64,000 bases of DNA from Flavobacterium sp. H122 (GTDB taxonomy: Bacteria > Bacteroidota > Bacteroidia > Flavobacteriales > Flavobacteriaceae). Positions 8,461 through 18,104 of this stretch are shown in pieces (position 1 is the stretch's first letter; the number at the start of each line of letters is the position of its first letter). The translations under genes were made by a program, and so were the position numbers. The notes under the pieces were generated by a model. It was not told the origin of the DNA. It did not search any database and was given only the letters and a program-made list of their open reading frames with translations. Where the stretch lies: contig NZ_SJZD01000006.1 in assembly GCF_004959765.1 (NCBI RefSeq), positions 87,373 to 151,372 of the forward strand, written 5' to 3'.

Positions 8461-9528
8461 TTATTTTATGTTAACCTTAACCGGTGAATCGTCTTTTAAT
8501 GTCATTACCCCGCTTGTTAAAACAGTGTCACCCGCTTTCAATCCGGAAAGCACTAAAACATCTTTATCTGTTCTGGTTCCTGTTTCCACCATAATCTCTT
8601 TGGCTTTGCCATTAACAGAAACGAATACTTTTTTCCCGTTTTGAACAGGAATCAAGGCCTCTGTAGGCACCAATAAAGCATCATTAATATTGTCGAGCGG
8701 TAAAGAAACATTGGCAAAAGTTCCCGGGATCAATTTCCCATTTGGATTTGGAGACAACGCACGCATTTTTAATGTTCTGGTTGTTTCTTCAATTTCAGGT
8801 TCTATAGCATATACTTTGGCCATAAATTTTTCTTTGGAACCGGATATTGTGAATGAAAGAGATGTATTCACTTTTATTTGTCCTGCATACTTTTCAGGTA
8901 TTGAAAATGTAATTTTTACCTGACTGGTATTTACAAGATTCACCACAACGGTTGTTGGCGTGACATACGTTCCTTTTGAGATATAGCGCAAACCGATCTT
9001 CCCTGAAAACGGTGCTTTTACAGATGTTTTTGCGATTTGAGCCTGAATTAATTGGGTTTGTGCCTGCGCAGAACGGAATTCGGCACTTGCTATATCGTAT
9101 TCTTCCTGACTGATGGCTTCTTTTTGCAGCAGCAATCTGGCTCTTCTCTCATTCTCAGAGGCTAAAGTCTGTTTTGTTCTGGCCTGTGAAAGCTGGGCAC
9201 GAAGTTCCAAATCATTTATTTTGAACAACTGCTGTCCTTTTGAAACGAAGCTTCCTTCCTGAAAATTAATACTTTCAACCACACCGGAAACTTCGCTGCG
9301 GATTTCAATTTGTTCGTTAGCTTCAATCGATCCGGAAAGCGATAAATTGTCTGAAAAAACCTGAGGTTTCAATACAATTCCCGAAACTTTAGAAGGTTTT
9401 TTGTCTCCTCCTCCATTTTTGCCTTTTCCGTTTTCCTCATCTTTGGCACTGTTTGCAGTTATTCTGTAAAAAATCATGCCACCTAAAATAACGGCCAAAA
9501 GCAGGTAAATTATATGCTTGAATTTCAT
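8461..9528 (-). CDS. RND efflux periplasmic adaptor (HlyD/MFP family)
   Basis: A 355-residue membrane fusion protein linking pump and channel. An N-terminal hydrophobic anchor (about residues 4-24) is followed by a Gly/Lys-rich linker. A lipoyl half-domain begins IEIRSEVSGVVESINFQEGSFVSKGQ (about 80-105), a coiled-coil hairpin follows (about 110-165), then the second lipoyl half VKAPFSGKIGLRYISKGTYV (about 172-190), a beta-barrel, and the membrane-proximal domain ending TLKDDSPVKV. First gene of the operon; a TAGTTTTG box lies about 40 nt upstream of the ATG. No TetR-type regulator is adjacent. Confidence 0.95.
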   Translation of the reverse strand: MKFKHIIYLLLAVILGGMIFYRITANSAKDEENGKGKNGGGDKKPSKVSGIVLKPQVFSDNLSLSGSIEANEQIEIRSEVSGVVESINFQEGSFVSKGQQLFKINDLELRAQLSQARTKQTLASENERRARLLLQKEAISQEEYDIASAEFRSAQAQTQLIQAQIAKTSVKAPFSGKIGLRYISKGTYVTPTTVVVNLVNTSQVKITFSIPEKYAGQIKVNTSLSFTISGSKEKFMAKVYAIEPEIEETTRTLKMRALSPNPNGKLIPGTFANVSLPLDNINDALLVPTEALIPVQNGKKVFVSVNGKAKEIMVETGTRTDKDVLVLSGLKAGDTVLTSGVMTLKDDSPVKVNIK

Positions 9529-9567
9529 AATACGAGTGTAATTTTATGTCAATTTTGGGTTTATCAA

Positions 9568-9575
9568 CAAAACTA
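9568..9575 (-). promoter_or_regulatory. -7 promoter box of the efflux operon
   Basis: Read on the minus strand, TAGTTTTG matches TAnnTTTG about 40 nt before the adaptor ATG. No good -33 TTG is seen. Confidence 0.4.
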
Positions 9576-9638
9576 CTCGTTATTTAGCTATCTCCCTTAA
9601 CGATTAAATTTTATTTAACATTAATTTTAGTATGAAAC

Positions 9639-10457
9639 TCAAGACTCTCTGTAATTTATCATTCTTTTTACATGCAGATACAGCTCTGGAAATTCTCTTT
9701 TGAATACCTCCGGAGTTTCAAAAAAATTCTCCAGAATCACTGCAATGAATTCAACTTCGTTTGTAAAGGCATATCTTCTGAAATAGTGGGAATGTATTAT
9801 TTTTTCTTTCAAATTATCGTCAGCCAGCTGTCTTTTGAGCTTTTGGAAATTTTCCACATAAATATTGGCCGAAATAGTTTTGGTTTTTACACTTTGAAAA
9901 TGAAGCGTATGGGAAAACTCATGCAGCCCCAGATTTAAATTATCGTTTGAAACTTCCAAGCCATCTTTAAAATGCTTCCAGGAAAAAACAAGCGCTTTTA
10001 ATTTAGGATTGAATTCTCCTTTATGATACGTTTCATTTTGTTCAGAAAAATAGATATCAGGATATAAAATGATTTTATCAAAAACTTTATATCTGGGATT
10101 TCGCATACCAAAAGTCAGCATAGTTGATGTACCGGCTATCAGAACTTTCATTTCATCAGTAATTTCAAGATTTTCCCTTCCGTAGAAATTATATGTTCTT
10201 ATGAAATGTGCGACTCTGTACTCAAAATATTTTTTTCTTTTTTGAGAAAGACTTCTGTAAAACTGAAAATTATTGTGGATGATTAACTGTTGGGCATCGG
10301 TCAGGGTTTTAGGAAAAACATAAAAATGCACAAAGAAAGGTTTATGAAAAAATTTTCCATAGATGAATTCTGAGGTTATCAGAAGATGCACTAAAGCAAA
10401 AAGCAGAAAAACAGATCCTAAGATTAGGGCAGTTCTTAAATCTTGTTCAGGTGTCAT
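9639..10457 (-). CDS. MtfA-like zinc metallopeptidase (M90)
   Basis: A 272-residue protein related to MtfA, the M90 peptidase known from E. coli glucose-uptake control. The zinc site HEFSH is seen in NLGLHEFSHTLHFQ (about residues 180-193), and the downstream acidic segment FTNEVEFIAVILENFFETPEVF (about 230-252) supplies the typical NEVEFFA-like glutamate. Unlike the soluble E. coli protein, it starts with a hydrophobic stretch (residues 13-28), suggesting membrane anchoring. The substrate here is unknown; no phosphotransferase or Mlc-type regulator is visible nearby. It is a single gene read leftwards with no obvious terminator. Confidence 0.85.
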   Translation of the reverse strand: MTPEQDLRTALILGSVFLLFALVHLLITSEFIYGKFFHKPFFVHFYVFPKTLTDAQQLIIHNNFQFYRSLSQKRKKYFEYRVAHFIRTYNFYGRENLEITDEMKVLIAGTSTMLTFGMRNPRYKVFDKIILYPDIYFSEQNETYHKGEFNPKLKALVFSWKHFKDGLEVSNDNLNLGLHEFSHTLHFQSVKTKTISANIYVENFQKLKRQLADDNLKEKIIHSHYFRRYAFTNEVEFIAVILENFFETPEVFKREFPELYLHVKRMINYRES

Positions 10458-10582
10458 GAGGCATTTATTGTTCTTACGAAGATACTTAAGTAAATTTCTT
10501 ATTCAAAGTTTCATACTGAATAAAAGAATCAGAGCCTGACAAAATTTAAAAAAACTTTTTTCCGAAAAATCTATTTAATCCT

Positions 10583-10617
10583 AAAAACAAAAAAACATCA
10601 AGCGAGCCTGATGTTTT
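10583..10617 (-). terminator. Terminator after tRNA-Arg
   Basis: On the minus strand AAAACATCA pairs with TGATGTTTT and a T-rich run follows. It lies about 50 bp beyond the tRNA 3' end. Confidence 0.75.
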
Positions 10618-10667
10618 CCAATAAATAGAAATCTTTAAATATCTATTTTATCTTACAAATTTAAATG

Positions 10668-10740
10668 TGACCCCATCGGGATTCGAACCCGAATCGTCAG
10701 AACCGGAATCTGATATTCTATCCAATTGAACTATGGAGCC
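10668..10740 (-). tRNA. tRNA-Arg (anticodon CCG)
   Basis: Read on the minus strand this folds as a full 73-nt tRNA. The acceptor GGCTCCA pairs with TGGGGTC (with wobble pairs), the D arm is GTTC...GAAT, the anticodon stem is TCAGA/TCTGA with loop TTCCGGT, and the T arm is TCGGG-TTCGAAT-CCCGA. The anticodon CCG (10704-10706) reads the CGG arginine codon. The discriminator base is A and no CCA is encoded, so CCA must be added after transcription. It follows yqeY on the same strand and has its own terminator. Confidence 0.95.
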
Positions 10741-10810
10741 TTTTATATTTTGGATTTTTAGATTATTAGATCTTTAGACAACTAGACATCAAACAATCTA
10801 AAATTCTAAA
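10741..10810. repeat. Word-like AT-rich spacer repeat (TAGATT/ATCTAA type)
   Basis: The spacer between yqeY and tRNA-Arg is built from shuffled short words; on the minus strand these are TTTAGATTG, GTCTAGTTGTCTAA, GATCTAATAATCTAAAAATC. No coding or RNA fold is evident. Confidence 0.55.
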
Positions 10811-11260
10811 TTATGCTAAAAGCTTTTTCACAACATTAGAGATGGTTTTTCCGTCAGCCTGACCAGCTAATTCTTTTGACGCTGCTCCCATCACCTGCCC
10901 CATAGCTGCCATGCCTGAGAAACCGCCTTCGGCAATAATTTTCGCGACAGTCGCTTCTACTTCCGCTTCTGACAGCTGCGCAGGAAGAAATTTTTCAATT
11001 ACTGCTACCTGTGCAATTTCAGGTTCAGCCAAATCAGCACGGTTTTGTTCTGTATAGATAGCAGCTGAATCTTTACGCTGTTTTACCAAACGCTGTAATA
11101 ATTTAATTTCTTCATCAGCAGACAATCCTTCCTTAGCACCGCTTTCTGTCTGCGCTAATAAAATTGCCGATTTTATTGCTCTTAATGCTTCCAAAGCTAC
11201 TGTATCTTTAGCTCTCATCGCATTTTTCATTTCGTCCATTATTTTTGCTGATAAACTCAT
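10811..11260 (-). CDS. GatB/YqeY domain protein
   Basis: A 149-residue cytosolic protein of the YqeY family, which shares its fold with the C-terminal tRNA-binding domain of GatB, the amidotransferase subunit. Typical segments are the N-terminal LSAKIMDEMKNAMRAKDTVALEALRAIKSAI, the central LQRLVKQRKDSAAIYTEQNRADLAEPEIAQVAVIEKFLPAQLSE (about 70-115), and the terminal GMAAMGQVMGAASKELAGQADGKTISNVVKKLL. Its physiological role is uncertain. It follows ftsZ by about 150 bp across a terminator-like hairpin, a neighbourhood often seen in Bacteroidetes, and precedes tRNA-Arg. Confidence 0.93.
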   Translation of the reverse strand: MSLSAKIMDEMKNAMRAKDTVALEALRAIKSAILLAQTESGAKEGLSADEEIKLLQRLVKQRKDSAAIYTEQNRADLAEPEIAQVAVIEKFLPAQLSEAEVEATVAKIIAEGGFSGMAAMGQVMGAASKELAGQADGKTISNVVKKLLA

Positions 11261-11348
11261 AATGATATTAGATTTTAGAATTTTAAATTCAGTTCTTTAA
11301 TTTTTTGACATCCTAAACAGTCCGACTTTTAGAATCGAAATGCGAAAT

Positions 11349-11391
11349 TAAAAAAATAACCCGAAATTGTGGTATAAATTCCGGGTTATAA
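11349..11391 (-). terminator. Terminator after ftsZ
   Basis: On the minus strand ATAACCCGGAATTT pairs imperfectly with AAATTTCGGGTTAT and is followed by seven T residues. It closes the dcw operon 22 bp after the ftsZ stop. Confidence 0.7.
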
Positions 11392-11413
11392 CATTGGGTT
11401 ATGTTTGTTTTAA

Positions 11414-13411
11414 TTAATCTACATTATCATGCAGGAAAGAATTGTTAGAACGCAATTGGATATCATCATTACTATCAAATCCTAATGACATTCTAGATTG
11501 ATTGTTTTGAATAGGATTATTCGTTACATCAATCCCCATTCTTTTATAAGCCGGAACTTTTTCATACTCATCAACACGAGCTGCATTGTTGTGAAACTTA
11601 TAATTGAAATCCTTCATTTTACGGCGACGCTCTTCTGCTCTTAAACGTAATGACTCTTCAATTGACATTTCAACCGGAGATACCTCATTAACCGTTTGCT
11701 GGAATTGTGGTTCTCTTACCACCGGCTCTTTTACAGGCTCAGCGACAAAAGATTGTACCTGCTCTGCCTGTTTTATAGTAATATTCAATTCCTCTGGAAT
11801 CTTTTCTACAACAGGTTCAGGTTTTCTTGATTGAACAAACTGATTTTCAACCTCCATGTACTCCTCTAATGAATGCTTAATCACACCATTTTGAGAAACT
11901 TCTGTCACAGGAACAAACTGAACCGCTTCATTAACCTTGATATCTTTGATTTCATTAGTTAAATCAAAAAACATTCTGTCAGCATTTACCGTTTCCTCTT
12001 TCTTAGCAAGCGGTAAATCAAATGTAAATGCCATTTGATCCGGTGTACCAACAACAAACTGCGGATCTACCACTTCAATTTCTTTTACTTCAGGTGCTGT
12101 AAAATAGAAATCATTATTTTTTATTTGGTTAGCCGAAACAATCTCAAAAGTCACATCAATATTTTTGATAAACTCTGATGTAGGCACTAAATCCATAGTT
12201 GGAACAACTGGTTTAGCCGGTGTCTCTTCTTCTAAAGAAAATACGATTTTCTCTTCTACTGCCAGGGTTGAAGGAATTTCAGCCACAGGCTGTGCCGGAG
12301 CCACTTTTGATGAAAAATCAAATCCTTTAGCCTCGAATTTCTGCGTTAAATTGTGAACCAGTTTTTGTTCATCCTCTAAAGCGTGAATGATTTTTCTAGG
12401 TTCTGTATTAACAATTTCTGCCTGTTGCTCCACACAAAATCCAGTTGCAATAATCGTTACCGCAATTCTATCACCAAGGGTTTCGTCTTCACCAACCCCC
12501 ATAATGATATTTGCGTTGTAACCTGCTTCTGTTTGAATATGATCGTTGATTTCTCCAATCTCGTCAATAGTAATTTCATTAGTACCGGAAACGATAAGCA
12601 ACAAAACGTTTTTAGCACCAGTGATTTTATTATCGTTTAACAACGGAGAATCCAAAGCGGCCACGATAGCATCTTTTGCTCTGTACTCTCCATCAGCCAT
12701 TGCAGACCCCATAATAGCCGTACCGCTATTAGAAAGTACTGTTTTAGCATCTTTTAAGTCGATATTTTGAGTGTAGTGGTGTGTAATAACCTCTGCAATA
12801 CCGCGGGAAGCTGTTGCCAACACTTCATCGGCTTTTGAGAAACCGGCTTTAAAACCTAAGTTTCCGTAAACTTCTCTTAACTTATTATTGTTTATAACGA
12901 TTAACGAATCAACCTGACGGCGAAGTTTTTCTACCCCCAATAAAGCTTGCTCAGAACGGATTTTTCCTTCGAACTGAAATGGGATAGTAACAATACCTAC
13001 CGTTAAAATATCTCTTTCTTTAGCCAGTTGTGCAATAACAGGTGCTGCTCCAGTACCTGTACCACCACCCATACCGGCAGTAATAAATACCATTTTAGTA
13101 TTTACATCAAGCATTTTTTCAATATCCTCGATACTTTCCAATGCCGCCTGATGTCCTACGTCAGGGTTTGCCCCTGCTCCTAATCCTTCTGTCAAGTTAA
13201 CCCCCAATTGGATTTTATTAGGCACTGAACTGTTTTGCAACGCCTGAGAATCAGTGTTACAAACAATAAAATCAACCCCTTTAATCCCCTGCTTAAACAT
13301 GTGGTTGATGGCATTACTACCACCGCCACCTACGCCAATAACTTTGATCACATTCGATTGATTTTTTGGTAAATCGAATGAAATACTTCCAAATTCTGAG
13401 TTGCTTTCCAT
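11414..13411 (-). CDS. ftsZ: Cell division GTPase FtsZ
   Basis: Tubulin-like GTPase that forms the division ring. The GTP-binding domain holds [17 protein letters not shown] (22-38), the tubulin signature GGGTGTG (115-121) and the synergy-loop region near residue 210; the ordered core ends near residue 335. The protein is 665 residues against 380-400 in E. coli and Bacillus. The extra 270 or so form a Glu/Pro/Val-rich, presumably disordered linker, as is usual in flavobacteria. The tail [17 protein letters not shown] includes the probable C-terminal peptide for FtsA binding. Last gene of the dcw cluster, 48 bp after ftsA, followed by a terminator. Confidence 0.98.
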   Translation of the reverse strand: MESNSEFGSISFDLPKNQSNVIKVIGVGGGGSNAINHMFKQGIKGVDFIVCNTDSQALQNSSVPNKIQLGVNLTEGLGAGANPDVGHQAALESIEDIEKMLDVNTKMVFITAGMGGGTGTGAAPVIAQLAKERDILTVGIVTIPFQFEGKIRSEQALLGVEKLRRQVDSLIVINNNKLREVYGNLGFKAGFSKADEVLATASRGIAEVITHHYTQNIDLKDAKTVLSNSGTAIMGSAMADGEYRAKDAIVAALDSPLLNDNKITGAKNVLLLIVSGTNEITIDEIGEINDHIQTEAGYNANIIMGVGEDETLGDRIAVTIIATGFCVEQQAEIVNTEPRKIIHALEDEQKLVHNLTQKFEAKGFDFSSKVAPAQPVAEIPSTLAVEEKIVFSLEEETPAKPVVPTMDLVPTSEFIKNIDVTFEIVSANQIKNNDFYFTAPEVKEIEVVDPQFVVGTPDQMAFTFDLPLAKKEETVNADRMFFDLTNEIKDIKVNEAVQFVPVTEVSQNGVIKHSLEEYMEVENQFVQSRKPEPVVEKIPEELNITIKQAEQVQSFVAEPVKEPVVREPQFQQTVNEVSPVEMSIEESLRLRAEERRRKMKDFNYKFHNNAARVDEYEKVPAYKRMGIDVTNNPIQNNQSRMSLGFDSNDDIQLRSNNSFLHDNVD

Positions 13412-13459
13412 ACTATTTGGTTTTTTAGTTTTGCTTGTATTACTATTAACAACAATCGA

Positions 13460-14836
13460 TTACTCGGCGTTGTCTAAAAAATCTTTAATCTTATCAATAT
13501 ATTTATCTATAAACGATCTGCGGATCGTTTTTTCTGTAGTTCTGGAGTCTTCTATTTTTGCTTCTTCCAAAACTTTTTCAGCCTGCTCCTGAATAACTTT
13601 TTGTTCTTCAACCGATGGTTTTTGAACTAAAACCGGTTCAGGAATAAAATCTTCTCTAGGAACAGCACTTATGGTATTGTTACGGACACTGTTCATTAAC
13701 AATCCCACAGCAGTAGCATATAACGGACTCGAAATTTCTTCATTTGAATTACCCGCCAAATGCTCGTTAGGATACCCTATACGCGTATCCATACCTGTAA
13801 TGTATTCTACCAACTGTTTGATATGTTTTAACTGAGAACCTCCTCCTGTCAAAACAATACCTGCGATTAATTTTTTACGCGGATCTTCATGTCCATAAGT
13901 CTTAATTTCGGCATAAACCTGCTCAATAATTTCCACTACACGGGCATGGATAATTTTTGACAAGTTTTTAAGCGAAATTTCTTTTGGTTCACGACCACGT
14001 AAACCAGGAATAGAAACAATTTCATTATCTCTGTTTTCACCCGGCCAGGCAGAACCAAATTTTACTTTCAGTAATTCTGCCTGTTTTTCGATGATTGAAC
14101 AACCTTCTTTAATATCTTCAGAAATTACATTTCCCCCAAAAGGAACCACCGCCGTATGACGAATAATCCCATCTTTGAAAATCGCTAAATCTGTTGTTCC
14201 ACCACCTATATCTATCAAAGCAACACCAGCTTCTTTTTCCTCCTGGCTTAAAACCGCATCAGCTGAAGCCAATGGTTCTAATGTAAGCCCGGACAAATCC
14301 AAACCAGCGCTTTTTATACATCTTCCTACATTACGAATAGAAGAAGCCTGTCCCACAACTATGTGAAAACTTGCTTCTAAACGTCCGCCATACATTCCAA
14401 TAGGTTCTTTTATTCCGCCCTGACCGTCAATTTTAAATTCCTGCGGCAAAACATGAATAATTTCCTCACCGGGAAGCATAGGCAATTTTTGTACCTGACC
14501 TATTAAAATATCAATATCCTTCTCGCTGATTACCTCCTCAGCATTAGGACGGGAAATATAATCGCTGTGCTGAATACTACGGATGTGCTGTCCGGCAATA
14601 CCCACCACTACGTCTTTAATTTTATAACCAGAATCTTCCTCTGCAAGCTCTACCGCCTCTTGGATTGACTGTATGGTTTGGGTTATATTATTTACCACAC
14701 CACGGGCCACACCAAGACTCTTAGCTTTGCCGACACCTAAAATTTCGAGTTTTCCGTACTCATTTTTCTTCCCGATCATAGCAACGATTTTTGTCGTTCC
14801 TATGTCAAGACCTACTGCAATTTTCTCTCTTTCCAT
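13460..14836 (-). CDS. ftsA: Cell division protein FtsA
   Basis: Actin-like ATPase that anchors FtsZ to the membrane. Residues 5-20 (IAVGLDIGTTKIVAMIG) form the phosphate-1 motif, ALIDIGGGTTDLAIF (about 205-220) phosphate-2, and GIVLTGGGSQLKHI (about 330-343) the adenosine motif. The SHS2-like 1C domain is between about 85 and 165. A variable linker leads to an amphipathic C-terminal helix, RRSFIDKYIDKIKDFLDNAE, the membrane-targeting sequence. At 458 residues it is slightly longer than E. coli FtsA because of the linker. It follows ftsQ by 6 bp and precedes ftsZ, the classic order. Confidence 0.97.
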   Translation of the reverse strand: MEREKIAVGLDIGTTKIVAMIGKKNEYGKLEILGVGKAKSLGVARGVVNNITQTIQSIQEAVELAEEDSGYKIKDVVVGIAGQHIRSIQHSDYISRPNAEEVISEKDIDILIGQVQKLPMLPGEEIIHVLPQEFKIDGQGGIKEPIGMYGGRLEASFHIVVGQASSIRNVGRCIKSAGLDLSGLTLEPLASADAVLSQEEKEAGVALIDIGGGTTDLAIFKDGIIRHTAVVPFGGNVISEDIKEGCSIIEKQAELLKVKFGSAWPGENRDNEIVSIPGLRGREPKEISLKNLSKIIHARVVEIIEQVYAEIKTYGHEDPRKKLIAGIVLTGGGSQLKHIKQLVEYITGMDTRIGYPNEHLAGNSNEEISSPLYATAVGLLMNSVRNNTISAVPREDFIPEPVLVQKPSVEEQKVIQEQAEKVLEEAKIEDSRTTEKTIRRSFIDKYIDKIKDFLDNAE

Positions 14837-14842
14837 ACTCAG

Positions 14843-15565
14843 TTATTTGGCACAGACCACTTGTGTTGTATATTTCAGATTAATCGATTTATACGAACCC
14901 AACAAAGTGTCCTGCACTGCTTTTTGAAAAAACGCCTTATAGTTGTCAAACTTTCTCTCCATGTTAATGGTTCTTCCGAAAATTATATCATAACTATAAT
15001 TTCTATTCTTCATAATAATGCTTCCATCCGTCTTAATTTCCATTCCGATGATGTTTTTTTTCAAAAAATCATCCTCATGTATAAGCTTCAAAAGTGCCAC
15101 AAAATCCTTGTTATATGAGTTATTGATATCTCCATAAACAAGCGGAACTCGCGCACTAAAATTGTCCGACAAAGGCATCTTACTTCCCTTATAATCAATA
15201 TAAAAAGAAGCTGCATTGTTAAAAACTCGAGCGATAGGGGTCTTTTGGGTGACTACGGTTTTTAACCTACCATCAACACTCAGATATACCTCAGAGCGGT
15301 CTATCAGACTGTGTTTGTTGATAGTTTCCTCAACCTTATTCAAATCTAGCCCAACTTTAGCAATCGTGGAAGAGCCACCAAAATTTTCTATCAACAAGTT
15401 ATTAACCATTTCCGGTGTGATAAAAGGGTTGTCTGCATCCAAAATTTCCACAGTAGGTTTTGCAATTTTCCTGTCTCCGTTTCTTTTTGAAGTAAACGAA
15501 TACAAGAAAACCACCACTCCGAAAATGGCAATCAACTGAATATTTATCAACCAATTTTTACGCAT
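14843..15565 (-). CDS. ftsQ: Cell division protein FtsQ/DivIB-like
   Basis: A 240-residue bitopic protein: short cytoplasmic N-terminus, one membrane helix (about 5-23), then a periplasmic POTRA-like segment with EILDADNPFITPEMVNNLLIENFG and the following SLIDRSEVYLSVDGRLKTVVTQKTPIARV (about 85-125). FtsQ acts as a scaffold in the divisome, with FtsL and FtsB. Sequence conservation is low in Bacteroidetes, so the call leans on the fold-like motifs and its place between murC (8-bp overlap) and ftsA (6-bp gap). Translational coupling to murC is likely. Confidence 0.9.
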   Translation of the reverse strand: MRKNWLINIQLIAIFGVVVFLYSFTSKRNGDRKIAKPTVEILDADNPFITPEMVNNLLIENFGGSSTIAKVGLDLNKVEETINKHSLIDRSEVYLSVDGRLKTVVTQKTPIARVFNNAASFYIDYKGSKMPLSDNFSARVPLVYGDINNSYNKDFVALLKLIHEDDFLKKNIIGMEIKTDGSIIMKNRNYSYDIIFGRTINMERKFDNYKAFFQKAVQDTLLGSYKSINLKYTTQVVCAK

Positions 15566-16898
15566 CCAATGCTTTTTTTATTTCCGGTACCATTTCACCC
15601 ACATCTCCCGCTCCAACTGTTACAATAACCGGAGCATCTGATGCTTTTAACAATGATATCAATTCTTCTTTCTGAACCAATTTTTTATTTGGATTATCCA
15701 TTTTATCCAGCAACCACTGCGAGGTAACTCCCGGCATAGGCAACTCGCGTGCAGGATAAATCTCCATCAGCAAAACTTCATCAAACTGCGACAGACTTTT
15801 TGCAAAATCATCGGCAAAATCTTTTGTTCTGCTAAACAAATGCGGCTGAAAAACAGCCAACACTTTTTTTCCGGGATACAGCTCACGAACCGCTTGATGC
15901 ACCGCGTTTATCTCTGTTGGATGATGTGCATAATCATCGATATACACAAAATCCGGTTTTCTTATCTGGAATGAGAAACGACGTTTTACACCTTTAAAGG
16001 TTGCTAACGCCTTGACTATGGAATCGGTTGGGGTTCCGTATGTTCGAGCCATAGCCAAAGCAAGCAACGCGTTTGTCAGGTTATGTTTTCCCGGTAATCC
16101 AAATTTTATATCTTTTATTTCTTCCGAAGGTGTTGTTACATCAAAAACATACCATCCGTCAATAATCCTAATATTATGCGCAACAAATTTTGAATCATCA
16201 TTTACCCCCACAGCAATCCCATCAAGAGGTAAACCATTGATTACAAATAAATTATTCTTATCCTCAACTTTAGCAGCGAATTCTTTGAAAGAAGCTTTTA
16301 TAGAAGCATCATCACCGTAGATATCGAGATGATCAGCATCCATTGAAGTCACGCAGGCAATATTGGGGTGCAAATGTAAAAAAGATCTATCAAATTCATC
16401 GGCTTCTACGACAGTAATTGTTTTACCGGTACCAATTAAATTTGAATTGTAATTTTCAACAATACCTCCCAGAAAAGCAGTAACATCCAAACCACTTTCA
16501 TACAAAACATGACCTAAAATACTGGAAGTCGTAGTTTTACCATGTGTTCCAGCCACTGCAAAACAGAACGTATCTTTAGTAATAATCCCTAAAACTTCAG
16601 CACGTTTTTTTATCGTGAATCCATTTTCTTTAAAATAATCCCATTCTGAAAGCTGTTTTATCGCCGGCGTGTATACTACCAATGTATTTTCCACCTTACA
16701 ATCTTCCGGAATATATTTAACATCATCTTCAAAATGAATAGCAATACCACCCGCAATCAAATCATCAGTAAGCATAGTAGGTGTTTTATCATAACCCATT
16801 ACTTCTTTACCAATAAATTTAAAATAACGAGCCAATGCACTCATTCCGATACCTCCGATACCGATAAAATAAACGTTCTGTATTTGGTTTAGATTCAT
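15558..16898 (-). CDS. murC: UDP-N-acetylmuramate--L-alanine ligase
   Basis: Adds L-Ala to UDP-MurNAc, the first peptide step of peptidoglycan precursor synthesis. Starting at the ATG at 16898 the protein (446 residues) begins MNLNQIQNVYFIGIGGIGMSALARYF, the canonical MurC N-terminus; the frame extends to 16934, but the extra residues are spacer sequence. The ATP site is FAVAGTHGKTTTSSILGHVL (about 108-127), the Mur ligase central motif is VVEADEFDRSFLHLHP, and the C-terminal domain has YIDDYAHHPTEI (about 318). It lies 106 bp after murG across a word-like repeat and overlaps ftsQ by 8 bp. Confidence 0.97.
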   Translation of the reverse strand: MNLNQIQNVYFIGIGGIGMSALARYFKFIGKEVMGYDKTPTMLTDDLIAGGIAIHFEDDVKYIPEDCKVENTLVVYTPAIKQLSEWDYFKENGFTIKKRAEVLGIITKDTFCFAVAGTHGKTTTSSILGHVLYESGLDVTAFLGGIVENYNSNLIGTGKTITVVEADEFDRSFLHLHPNIACVTSMDADHLDIYGDDASIKASFKEFAAKVEDKNNLFVINGLPLDGIAVGVNDDSKFVAHNIRIIDGWYVFDVTTPSEEIKDIKFGLPGKHNLTNALLALAMARTYGTPTDSIVKALATFKGVKRRFSFQIRKPDFVYIDDYAHHPTEINAVHQAVRELYPGKKVLAVFQPHLFSRTKDFADDFAKSLSQFDEVLLMEIYPARELPMPGVTSQWLLDKMDNPNKKLVQKEELISLLKASDAPVIVTVGAGDVGEMVPEIKKALDA

Positions 16899-17004
16899 TT
16901 TAATTTCAAATTTCAATTTCAATGGCAATATCAAATTTCAATGTCAATTTCAAATATTATTGTCTTTACAAATTGTTATTGCAATTGTTTATTGTCATTG
17001 CTAT
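16899..17004. repeat. Word-like AT-rich spacer repeat (TTGAAATT/GCAATAACAAT type)
   Basis: The murG-murC spacer consists of permuted words. On the minus strand: GCAATGACAAT, GCAATAACAAT, TTGAAATTGACATTGAAATT, ATTGCCATTGAAATTGAAATT. It sits inside the dcw operon and lacks a terminator-like hairpin. Confidence 0.65.
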
Positions 17005-18102
17005 TTATTTGTTAACTAATTTCATTATTTCATCTACAATTTGCTTAGTCGCATTTGGCAAGGCTAAAGCTTTTATATTTTCGCTTAAGCTTTCCTGCTT
17101 ACCTTTATCATTCAATAAAGTTTCAAATACAACTTCAAACTGTTCATCCAATTCATTTTCTTTTAATAAAATGGCGCCGTGTTTATCTACTATAGCCTGG
17201 GCATTTTTAGTTTGGTGATCTTCGGCCACATTAGGTGACGGAATAAAAACCACCGGTTTTCCTACCAGACACAATTCGGATACTGATGAAGCCCCTGAAC
17301 GGGATATCACAACATCTGCTGCTGCATACACCAAATCCATTCTATCAATAAATGCAAGCACCTGAACATTTTCTTTATCATTAAAATGTTTGTATTCCTC
17401 AAAATACAGTTTCCCGCATTGCCATATAATCTGAATACCCTGCGATAACAACCAATCTAATTCTTTAGCTATTAATTGGTTGACACGTCTTGCACCTAAG
17501 CTTCCTCCTAACACCAAAAGTGTTTTTTTAGAAACGTCCAACTTGAAATAAGTTAAGGCTTCATCTCTTTTATCATTTACAGAAAGTAAATCCTGACGAA
17601 CAGGGTTTCCTGTCAATATCAAATTCTCTTTCGGAAAAAAACGTTCCAGATTTTCATACGCCACACAAATCTTATTGGCTTTTTTACTCAGCAACTTATT
17701 TGTAATTCCCGGATACGAATTCTGCTCCTGAATAACCGTTGGAATTCCCAACATTGAAGCAACTTTTAAAACCGCACCACTTGCAAAACCTCCGGTTCCA
17801 ATTACCACATCCGGTTTAAAACCCTTGATAATTCCAAATGATTTCATCAAACTCGATGCCAGTTTCAATGGAAACATAGCATTCTGCAATGTTAATTTTC
17901 TTTGAATACCCGCAATCCACAGACCCTTAATAGGATAGCCTGCCTGAGGTACTTTCTGCATTTCCATTTTATCATTCGCACCTACAAAAAGTATTTCAGA
18001 CTGAGAGTAACGGGATTTAATTTCGTTAGCAATCGCAATCGCCGGATAAATATGTCCGCCGGTTCCTCCTCCGCTGATTATGAATTTTGGATTTTCTTTC
18101 AT
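17005..18102 (-). CDS. murG: UDP-GlcNAc:lipid I GlcNAc-transferase MurG
   Basis: Converts lipid I to lipid II on the inner face of the cytoplasmic membrane. The GT28 N-domain opens with [22 protein letters not shown] (7-28), the glycine loop that binds substrate phosphate. A second loop [13 protein letters not shown] (about 195-207) and the nucleotide-binding [24 protein letters not shown] (about 263-286) are also clear, as is EDHQTKNA. Length (365) is normal. It starts 2 bp after the ftsW stop, which suits coupled synthesis of flippase-like polymerase and lipid II. Confidence 0.97.
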   Translation of the reverse strand: MKENPKFIISGGGTGGHIYPAIAIANEIKSRYSQSEILFVGANDKMEMQKVPQAGYPIKGLWIAGIQRKLTLQNAMFPLKLASSLMKSFGIIKGFKPDVVIGTGGFASGAVLKVASMLGIPTVIQEQNSYPGITNKLLSKKANKICVAYENLERFFPKENLILTGNPVRQDLLSVNDKRDEALTYFKLDVSKKTLLVLGGSLGARRVNQLIAKELDWLLSQGIQIIWQCGKLYFEEYKHFNDKENVQVLAFIDRMDLVYAAADVVISRSGASSVSELCLVGKPVVFIPSPNVAEDHQTKNAQAIVDKHGAILLKENELDEQFEVVFETLLNDKGKQESLSENIKALALPNATKQIVDEIMKLVNK

Positions 18103-18104
18103 GC

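Noticed and set aside
10583..10617. A second tRNA or small structured RNA near tRNA-Arg
   Set aside because: Only a single hairpin with a T run is present, best explained as a terminator.
16899..17004. CRISPR-like or tandem satellite reading of the murG-murC spacer
   Set aside because: Words are short, unequal and shuffled; there is no fixed period or spacer.
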